A DNA stretch of 64,000 nucleotides from Dryococelus australis (Eukaryota > Arthropoda > Insecta > Phasmatodea > Phasmatidae): positions 227,346,991 to 227,410,990 of the forward strand of contig CM056994.1 in NCBI GenBank assembly GCA_029891345.1, given 5' to 3'. The first letter of the stretch is position 1, and every line of letters begins with the position of its first letter. The notes beneath the pieces were generated by a model. It made no database searches. It had not been told where the DNA came from and saw only the letters and a list, made by a program, of their open reading frames with translations. A program made the position numbers and the translations under genes. This document shows positions 56,356 to 64,000 of the stretch, in pieces.

Positions 56356-57814
56356 CACCACTACACAGACAGTGGGCCGGCTCGTGCGTTATCTGTACGT
56401 GTCTTAACATTTATCTCCATAAATCTGAACGTTCCTTTGCCGTTGCTCTGTTATTCGATTACTGTGGAATTATTTGTTTATCATTTTCATATCTGTTGTT
56501 GTAAAGTGCTTATGTCAGCCTGTTTTTGGCATGGCTTGTGTTTTGCCACAATCTTCGTTTTATCTGACATGATCATAGTTCTGCAGTGGCTTACGTCCGG
56601 AACGATAAACATTCAAAAATTAATTTAAATACTGCAGTATTATTAAGACGAAATAGCATAAGCATATTTTATTTATCTCAATATTTTACCTAATTTCCTA
56701 CTATTAGTATGAGAATTCCAGTTTGTAATACGTGGGATTACGATTAGGGAATATTTTTTTCCAGTTGGAGGTAGACTTCACAAGTGTTTACGGTACAGGT
56801 CAAGTGACTTCTAATCGAACACTGCATACGACTGTACAACGTGCAGAACTCGTTATAAAAAAAGGCACACTCAATACCAAAATTGTTAGGAATTTCCGAT
56901 TTATGTTACGTATGAAAGAATAATGCATATATAGTTTGTAACACTGTAAACTATTTCGCTAGTTTATTTTTATTTTAATGTTAAAAAAAATTAATAATAG
57001 TTTACTCTTAGTTAATGTTTAAGCGTATTTTCATAATGGGGGCTTCAGAAACCACATTTTGCAAGAAAACTTTTGTCAGGCAGGGCAGACATAATAATTG
57101 CTATAGTTGTATGTAAGAAAATATAGATCTTAATGTAAAAAATGTGATTGATTTTATTGATTTTAATTAACTTTTTGGCTGAAATGGATGCGCATAAATT
57201 CAGTTATTAAAACATTTGTAAATAATATCACCCCTCAAGAGTACAGTTAGGTGTTTCTCAGACGGACTTTGTCGACACAATTTCCTGTCATTGTTCAAAG
57301 TAACTTGGTCGTGTCGTGAGTTTTTATATGTTATACGGAGTTCACTATGATGACAATCTGTTGCGCCTAGTTTAAAGAAAACCGCGCTCGTATTTTCAGC
57401 AATTTTCATGTTTGATTATGTAATTAAATCTAGCTCCACGCATATTTTTGATTAAAATTCTGCAGACATAAACTACATAAATCATGGGGTGCAGTATGTA
57501 ACGTAAGGAGGATATCCAACCAAAGTAACTGAAACTGAAATTGCTTACAGTGAAATGGTTTCCAAAAAAGTGTTCATGCTGTAAAATAGATTTGTCAAGC
57601 CATTTTTGCATTCCAAAATTTGGAATCTGTGGAGAAGCGTTCAAGCAATATATCTGCAAACGGGAAATAGTGCAATTAATACAAAATTAAATACCTATAT
57701 TCATTCCCTAACATTTTAAAAAGTCATGTTCTTAACCGCAGTTATATAACCATATATAAATAGAGAAACCTGGATCTCTTTAAATGTTTTACTACATCAC
57801 GCCTTGAGTTAAAT
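56356..57814. other. Non-coding, nothing recognised
   Basis: Frames 56353-56628 and 57396-57659 contain hydrophobic stretches but no motif or splice context. Confidence 0.45.
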
Positions 57815-57816
57815 TA

Positions 57817-58384
57817 CACTATCTACCAAAAAGTAACTGGGCACCCGTGAAGATAGGAAATTCAGTACGTCAGTTGACTTGTGTTTCACGGCCTTTGGCG
57901 TAGGACCGCTGGTGTTTGTCCGTGGTAGCATGAACATAGAGGCCTATTTTAACATTCTGGATAATGAAATGCTCCCAACATTGTGGCGTTTTCACAGAAT
58001 GTACCCGTGTTACTTCCAGGATGACAATGCCAGGTGCCATGTTTCAAGGGCTACTATGCAGTGGTACGCCAACAACAATGTTCGCCGATTGGATTGGCCC
58101 GCCCAGAGCCCCGACCTCAACCCTATAGAACATCTTTGGGAGGAATTGGATCCCTGGGTGAGGGCTCGTCAGTCGCGGCCAAAATCCATTGCCCAACTCA
58201 TGGAATGGTTGCAAGAGGAATGGCGACGAATCCCCGTGAATGTCCTGCAAACACTCGTAGAGAGCATGCCAGACAGTATGGCTGCTGTTATAGCAGCAAG
58301 AGGTGGCCCTACGAGATTCTAACGGCATGACAACCACCGAGCAAACATTGTGGACAGGTGCCCAATTACTTTTGGTAGATAATG
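57817..58384 (+). mobile_element. Internally deleted Tc1-like element, 568 bp, TA duplication
   Basis: CACTATCTACCAAAAAGTAA at the left and, in complement, CATTATCTACCAAAAGTAAT at the right, with TA at 57815-57816 and 58385-58386. The TIR (about 27 bp) continues into CTGGGCAC / TTGGGCAC. The element keeps the C-terminal half of the transposase and has lost the DNA-binding half. Confidence 0.9.
57879..58322 (+). CDS. Tc1-like transposase, C-terminal part, open but N-truncated
   Basis: The frame remains open for 147 codons to the natural stop at 58320-58322. FGVGPLVFVRGSMNIEAYF follows the usual WG-CF strand. FQDDNARCHVSRA holds the second catalytic Asp. WPAQSPDLNPIEHLWEEL holds the final Glu, 34 residues on, as in DD34E Tc1 enzymes. 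The rest (KSIAQLMEWLQEEWRRIP, MPDSMAAVIAARGGPTRF) is the family tail. The first catalytic Asp and the paired helix-turn-helix are deleted, so the product cannot transpose. Lack of stops indicates a recent deletion or insertion. Confidence 0.85.
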   Translation: MCFTAFGVGPLVFVRGSMNIEAYFNILDNEMLPTLWRFHRMYPCYFQDDNARCHVSRATMQWYANNNVRRLDWPAQSPDLNPIEHLWEELDPWVRARQSRPKSIAQLMEWLQEEWRRIPVNVLQTLVESMPDSMAAVIAARGGPTRF

Positions 58385-58612
58385 TATAAATTTGTCGTAA
58401 TAATAGGTTTAGAAAGCAGTACTATATGCCATGAACTGATATAATTTGTATTAAGACTGTTACGAAATACGTGGCTACATGGAAGATAATACTGGAAAAT
58501 TACTGCTTTACACAGTACTGTTTATATAGAAATCCACTATTCACTGGTTGATTCAGGTTCTCAATCATCAGACAGGGTCTGGACACAGATCTGTGTTTTC
58601 CCTTCGTCCCGG

Positions 58613-59620
58613 GTGGCCATTGCTAGTAGTTACAGAATACATCACTGCACATTACGAGCAGCACTTCCCGAGGCTACTTTAAGTATTTCCCCTTATTTCC
58701 ATTGTCATTCGAAAATGACTGATGGGGGTAGCCCTGTGAACCCCTCACTAACTCTGGATAATACCGAACAACAGCCTGTAAGGGTGCATGGGATGACCCC
58801 CTGCGTATCCCCCTCCAGGACGGAAGCAAGACCGAAAAGGGGAAATGAACTATCCAGGTCTACGTCTGTGACGCGAGTTATAGACCTAGAACCGCACATG
58901 TCAAGTGGACAAGGCTCTCAAGAGAGAGAGCCACCTGGTTGGCCGTGTACGTGGAGCCCTGTGGTTTTTGTGCGTGAGGGCTTTGCTCGTGTTACTTGTA
59001 GCATGAGCAGGCTTAAACGTGATAGCAGACGGAGAACAGTCTGAGCCATGTCCCGAGCCAGAGAGGTATGGTCAACGGGGGTACCCGTGGAGGAGGTACA
59101 GACCGAACAGCCACGAAACATCGAAGCTGAGAGGGAAGTCTTCCTCCACAAGGTACTCACTAGATAATCGTTGGCAACTCCGGAGGAAGCTAAAACGATA
59201 GAAATTGACTGGCCGGATGAACAGAACATGGTGGATGCCGCTGTACAGGCTTGGCCTGCTTAGTCGGATCCTAGTAACCCACATTGGCTGTACAACGACC
59301 TGATCAGGGGAGCGATGCTAACGAAGTTGGAAGATCCGACGACGTTGACATCTGCTCTTGCCCTTGTCATAAGGAACATGGAGGGGGGAGACAAGGTCCT
59401 ATTCCCTAGGATGGAAACCGTGGATAGGCTTGTCGTCGCCCAGACAGGCCTGCCAACCAAATCTACAGAGTTGGTCACTCTGATCGAAGAATGTTTTTGG
59501 CGCAGGGGCAAAATATTCGTAGAATCTGACACCCTTCAGGATGCCATCCGTACGTACGGGAGGCGTACCTTTGATTACAGTAAGCCTTTCAACGGGTACA
59601 TTGTGGTCAGGTACTAGTCC
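58613..59620 (+). pseudogene. Unrecognised decayed ORF
   Basis: The 5' part (58613-59044) is open but of low-complexity character. The 3' part is protein-like. ATPEEAKTIEIDWPDEQNMV begins near 59177; after a stop near 59262, NPHWLYNDLIRGAMLTKLED runs into the open frame 59315-59617. That frame has VLFPRMETVDRLVVAQTGLP, a STELVTLIEECFWRRGKIFV segment, and an end at FNGYIVVRY. Composition and segment structure suggest one former protein with at least one frameshift (near 59170) and one stop. I do not recognise the family; a retroelement-encoded structural protein is possible. Minus-strand frames over it are shadows. Confidence 0.45.
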
Positions 59621-60949
59621 TTCATTTTCGGAGGGCATTCTACCACCAGTATGGTCACGCCACATAGATGTGACAAGCCCCTCCCCTGGGAGGGGCCTGG
59701 TCGGGTGGAGGAAGGACCTGGGAGGAATGTTCGGAGAGTTTGGAAATCTCTCGAACAGGATGAAGCAACATAAGGTATTGATGAACTGAATTCCTTCCCA
59801 TTGAGCCTCCAACCACCCAGCCAGTAGCAAATACGACCGATTAAGTCTAACCTGATCATGACGACATGCCGCTGAACAATGCTCAGGCATATTTTATGGA
59901 CTTGACAAAGCTGTTTGTACCTGTATGTGTTTTTATTAAGCTGGACAATCGGAAAGCGGAAAAGAGCGCAGCGATGATTTTGTATGTGTCTGTGTGTATG
60001 AGTGCCGCTACAGAGTGCAGTTTTTGGGTTTTCGATACAAGCTCTTTGCATCAGGGGGCGAGGTGGAGGGGATGTTACTGGTTATCGGATATCCCACAAA
60101 ACTTAGCCCGTCACAACCCAGATGCACTGAGCCGAGAAGGCAGTTATGGGGATACCGTGATGCTTAACTTCAAACGAGTCAGGATTAGCGTAGTCGCGAA
60201 TTGTAGTTAGTGCGTGAGTGTGTAGTTTAGTAGTAGTGTTCTTTTTCAATTTTCGGACAGCATGGCGGTTTCAAAATTGCAAGGTTCCCGGTGGTTACCT
60301 GAGATAAAAATAGCCGATTTAGCTTTTTGTTTGTGGGGGCTAAAGTAGCTTGGCTATAAAGAAGCGCTCGGGTATGACCTTTTAATAGGTATCGGCCACC
60401 TGGAGGGGAGGTTTGGTGAGGCCAGCTCCGGTTCCACAGGAAACTTTGTCATTCGAAAACTACTAATAGTATTTAAATAAAACCGAAACAGTATTAATAT
60501 AATGAATAATATCTATGGTTGTTAAAATTTCATTTTTCCAAATCAGCAACTTTATATTATATGGCAACATATATAACTGTGTAAAAAACAGGACCCAAGC
60601 GATAATATTTAATTTTCAATACATTTTACAGACGATTTACAGGGATATCATTAACAACTATAGAGGAAAGAGCGCTCTTTCATCAAGTGTGCATTTTGTT
60701 CAGAAGTTTTTTTCCGATGGACAGCAATCGAAGAGCATCTTTGCAAATTAGTGAATGCGAAGCCATTTTTAAATGATATTCTTTAGACATATTTCCGAAA
60801 ATGGCGTTTTTCATAAACGTTTTTATGTGCTATGGAATTTTAAGCTTTCTTCTTTGACATGGATTTCGAATCGTAAAATTCATTCTATTACGTTTTATAC
60901 TACATTAATTTAAACCCAATTTTGTGTTTTCGTGTTGGGACGGTTGCAG
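59621..60949. other. Non-coding, partly G+C-rich
   Basis: 59621-60460 has the composition of the preceding ORF and may be its untranslated or terminal-repeat sequence. The frame 59866-60210 has no motif. From 60460 on it is A+T-rich. Confidence 0.4.
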
Positions 60950-61022
60950 AGTGACCAGGATACCGGCTGCCATTCAACCTAACAACTGCGTACCTCTCTG
61001 GTGCTGGATGATGGGGTGGCAG

Positions 61023-61156
61023 CAGATGAGGGTCGTGATGAGGGGCGGCTGCTTCGAGGTATCGACCGGGATCGGCGGTCGCCATGGCAACAGGCAGCCG
61101 CCTCACTCGGTCGCTGGCTGCCGGCGAGTATGGACTGGCTGCGACTCAGCAAGAAG
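61023..61156 (+). CDS. Weak candidate internal exon
   Basis: A G+C-rich island with a strong donor (AAG|GTATGT at 61156/61157). The frame reads ADEGRDEGRLLRGIDRDRRS then PWQQAAASLGRWLPASMDWL, RLSKK. An acceptor GTGGCAG precedes 61023. An alternative acceptor TTGCAG ends at 60949, but this frame has a stop at 60980-60982, so only another, less protein-like frame would be open from there. No family recognised. It could also be an unrelated CpG-rich repeat. Confidence 0.3.
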
Positions 61157-62073
61157 GTATGTACAGTAGTTCTGCGTGTAGTCTGCCTGTCTCACTATGG
61201 CGCCCGCCTACGCACGCAGCTGACGGCTACGCCTCTTTGACGTGATCATGCACTCTTCGTACTAGCTCGGCATCTGCACTGAACCCACAGATCTAGCGTC
61301 TAAACATTTCCCGCTTATCACACAAGTATTTCTCATCACGGAGCGATATGATATTCTTTTTGTCAATGGTGAAGATTTCCATAATGATGTTAATGTTTCC
61401 AGTATATAAGATATCTTGAATGCTATATTCCCAAATATTGTGACGTATATGATATTATTATAAATAAAGAAATAACATATGTAAAATATTTTTCTTTAAA
61501 AAACGCGTTTCTATAATACTGTAAAAGTTTTCGTACGCTAAGTAGGCGGGTGCTGTGACTATATGCTGAGCTAATTTTCGCTGCAGTAATTGTGTTTTAT
61601 AGACGTCCCTACCGAATTTTGGCATGCAATGCTTAACTCAACGAACGCGATGGAGGCTAGTTTTGGAATGGGTCTGACGACTTCATTCTAAGTTTGCTGA
61701 CGCTTCTATAAAATTAGTGAAGCCTTGGTGATTGCACAACGTACTGCAATATAAAAGTGCTTTCTAATTGTAAGGGTATTTCATTATTGTGGCCAGGTAT
61801 TAGCAATCAAAACAAAAGCATATGTAAAAAAATGTCTAACAGAATTTAGTTGCATTGAAACATATTGCGTCCGCAAGATTTCCGATTAATTTTTATTATG
61901 CAAAGGTAAAATATCAAAAAATCATAGAATATCTTATCTTGCGAATATAAATATACAATTTTTGAACAGCAAAACTTGGTGATGTTCTATTGACAGCCAT
62001 TTCAAAGTTGTTAACTGAAGTTGATTGAGCATCATAGCTTTCGCATGCCTGGTGCCTTGAGTGTGCTGTTCAC

Positions 62074-62075
<2 letters not shown>
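61157..62075. other. Non-coding, nothing recognised
   Basis: A+T-rich apart from the first 100 bases. Confidence 0.45.
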
Positions 62076-62107
<32 letters not shown>

Positions 62108-62112
62108 CAGTT

Positions 62113-62188
<76 letters not shown>

Positions 62189-62197
62189 AACTGTAAT
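62076..62197. repeat. (TA)n microsatellite with 12-bp perfect inverted flanks
   Basis: ATTACAGTTCAA at 62104-62115 and TTGAACTGTAAT at 62186-62197 enclose an uninterrupted TA tract; a second TA tract precedes the left arm. The whole can fold as one hairpin. The Tyr-Ile repeat frames are artefacts. Confidence 0.92.
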
Positions 62198-62203
62198 AAC
62201 AGA

Positions 62204-62728
62204 AATAATTTCGATCGTTGCAATACTGCGCCTTACAAAATATTTTTAAGCGTTTAAAAACACAGAATTAAAAAAAATTACTGTTCTCCAAAATTTATGA
62301 AGACCAAAATTTGTAATGCTTTGCTTTATGCCCCACTCTTTGACAAGTGTAAACAGACAGTATGAGAATAATTTATATGCCTGTGTTTCCAAAAACTAAA
62401 TTTCGTACACAGAGCTTGCGGGCGGGAGGGGGGGTGGGGGGGTTGCTTGTGGAGTCATAAACATATTTATGATAACAAGGAAGCAATATTAGATTATGTT
62501 ACCAATGCAATATACGGATATGGAGCACGCCAACAACAGCAGATTCTCTATAATCTAACCAAATTTACACTGAAGGTAACCAGGAGCCTAAAAATGATGA
62601 ATTTTTTAAAACTACTTTTTTGAATGTTAGCATATTTACGTTTGTACTTCATGCAGAAAGTCTAACAGGGAATAAAATGTACAAGGCACCTACCAACTCC
62701 TCTAAATTCTTATAACGTTATAATAATG
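62204..62728. other. Non-coding, with a short G tract near 62429-62440
   Basis: Nothing recognised. Confidence 0.45.
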
Positions 62729-62810
62729 TATGGCTTAACCGGGTATTCTGTGCCGGTGCACTTAGTACCAGAGGGTAGCGTTTTAACTAACTACGCCACA
62801 GATGTCAGCC
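62729..62810 (-). repeat. Possible tRNA-derived fragment
   Basis: Minus strand TGTGGCGTAGTTAGTTAAAA fits a tRNA box A region, followed by CGCTACCCTCTGGTAC and an end CCGGTTAAGCCA. Box B (GGCACAGAATACC) is degraded. Too decayed to call a tRNA gene. Confidence 0.3.
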
Positions 62811-62859
62811 GAGGAAATTTTTTCGCGCCGATTGATTAAATATTTTGGCGCAGTGTAAG

Positions 62860-63349
62860 TCAGTATTCGAAGGGAATAATATAAAATTATGTATTCATCT
62901 AAACAAAGTATAAAACAAAGTCTAAACTACTAGAAGAATTCTTATGCGTTTTTCACCTACATTTAGAGAATTTCTTGAAGAAGCTTTAGGATAAGTTAAG
63001 GATAACAGAGAAATATTGACGTTTTTAAATAAAGTCGGAAAAATCCGCTTTTCGGGCGCTTACATGGCTTACGCTGACTAAACCATAAGAGATACACCAA
63101 AGGCCTACTACAGAATTGTAGATCTCGGAAAGGTCTACAAAAATGTCCGCGACAGCATATGTTTATCTTTTAAGGATGACCCACAGTAACCACTTTTCCT
63201 TTTAAAATTTAATTACGAAGACTTTTTGAACAGCACAGTATTAATCGGATGTTAGTTACTTTGATCATTTAGTGTATATACTAACTAACAACCTAAACAA
63301 CGCCGTATTTGTAAATCGCACCCGAACAAGGCCGGGACGGGTCGCTAGT
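62860..63349 (+). mobile_element. Helitron-like element, second family, 3' end defined
   Basis: Ends GGCCGGGACGGGTCGCTAGT with the CTAGT terminus at 63345-63349. CACCCGAACAAGGCCGGGAC can form a short GC-rich hairpin just before the end, as in Helitrons. The 5' limit is uncertain. It differs from the 8-kb and 43-kb family in its subterminal sequence. Confidence 0.5.
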
Positions 63350-64000
63350 TATTTATAATCGTGGCTTCAATTTTTAAAACTAATTCTACCCCTATGTTTT
63401 TCTAAGTCCTTGACTAAAGTAAAGCAAGGGGAAAATGAAAATGAAAATAAAGGAGGCAAAAATCTGTTGAAATGCTTATGTAACAATAAAAAAAAAAAAC
63501 AATACAAAACGTCATGGAAATCACAATAAAGTGATGGTGTGAGAGTCAAACGTCGGGAATGATAAGGAATATCGTCGTTTTCAAAAATTATTTCACCAGT
63601 AATGTTTACAACTGATGTTGCTAGAAGTTCCAAAATATCTTCCAGTTCTCAATAAACTATACAAATATACTAACTAAAGTAAACTATGACCTGTGGCATT
63701 TTAAAGTAAAGTGTAACTAGAATATTAACAGTGTTACAGAATTCTATGTACATTATTTTAAGGGTCTTCATGTAATGAAATGTTGCTGTACTTTCATAGA
63801 GCAGTTTATAATTTGCACAACAACTGCACAGGTAGAAAATTAATTTAATAACTATATATATAATTATATATATATTTTTATAGAACACATTTCTTTCTAC
63901 GCCTGCTATTGTTCAATAACGAAATGGCTTACAGAAATGTATCCCTTTATAATGTTGCATTATTTAATTCACCCCAAAATTACATACATGCCCACATATG
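63350..64000. other. Non-coding, nothing recognised
   Basis: A+T-rich. The minus frames 63367-63633 and 63670-63888 have no supporting motifs. Confidence 0.45.

Noticed and set aside
59399..59890. 163-codon minus-strand ORF (and 59614-60051)
   Set aside because: Antisense to a more protein-like plus-strand ORF. No motif.
62021..62257. Overlapping Tyr-Ile-repeat ORFs on both strands
   Set aside because: Translation of the AT hairpin microsatellite.
62729..62810. Possible functional tRNA gene on the minus strand
   Set aside because: Box A is plausible, but the box B and acceptor-stem pairing are not. At best it is a tRNA-derived repeat.

Overview
The window looks like A+T-rich intergenic or intronic DNA from a large-genome animal, most likely an insect. 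The tRNA-derived SINEs, Tc1/mariner and pogo transposons, CTAGT-ended Helitrons, Maverick/Polinton relics and a probable nose-resistant-to-fluoxetine (NRF-6-like) exon all fit an insect. A cockroach, termite, stick insect or similar is a guess from the repeat style only. I see no bacterial-type gene, operon, rRNA or CRISPR array. Almost all recognisable coding sequence is decayed transposon sequence.

Region by region. 1-3.46 kb is a decayed Maverick/Polinton (adintovirus-like) fragment: a virion phospholipase A2 remnant on the minus strand, then on the plus strand a packaging ATPase, coiled-coil ORFs, an element-associated ORF, and an integrase with a chromodomain end. 7.9-9.9 kb has a composite Helitron and a diverged direct duplication. 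11.6-15.2 kb is a cluster of small TIR elements, a SINE and a mariner remnant. 16.2-22.3 kb has Tc1 5' fragments and SINE pieces.

23,164-32,180 is the centrepiece. It is a 9,017-bp Polinton-derived element flanked by an exact 6-bp duplication (ATTGGC), and it is built as a giant inverted repeat. Arms of about 3.1 and 3.8 kb each carry a decayed C2HC zinc-finger / SQAP-repeat / packaging-ATPase gene. The arms enclose 2.2 kb of A+T-rich tandem repeats. The element sits inside a copy of a short repeat family whose intact copies lie at 11.6 and 32.9 kb, so the empty site can be read directly.

33-36 kb holds a Tc1 remnant and a mariner-like transposase split by an inversion. 38.5-38.9 kb (minus strand) is the best host-gene candidate, a first coding exon of an NRF-6-like membrane protein. 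40.07-42.33 kb is a complete but dead pogo/Tigger element with TIRs and TA duplication. 42.87-46.52 kb is a mariner-like transposon with about 450-bp TIRs; a Helitron has inserted in one TIR and a MITE in the transposase. 47.7-52.6 kb has SINEs (one with a 13-bp target duplication) and a 2.66-kb repeat unit. 55-58.4 kb has two small TIR elements and a deleted Tc1 element. 58.6-59.6 kb holds an unrecognised decayed ORF, and 61.0-61.2 kb a weak candidate exon. The rest is non-coding, with several microsatellites.

The genes do not form a pathway. What ties the window together is layered transposition: each insertion can be ordered relative to its host repeat, and several can be proved by comparison with an uninterrupted copy in the same window.
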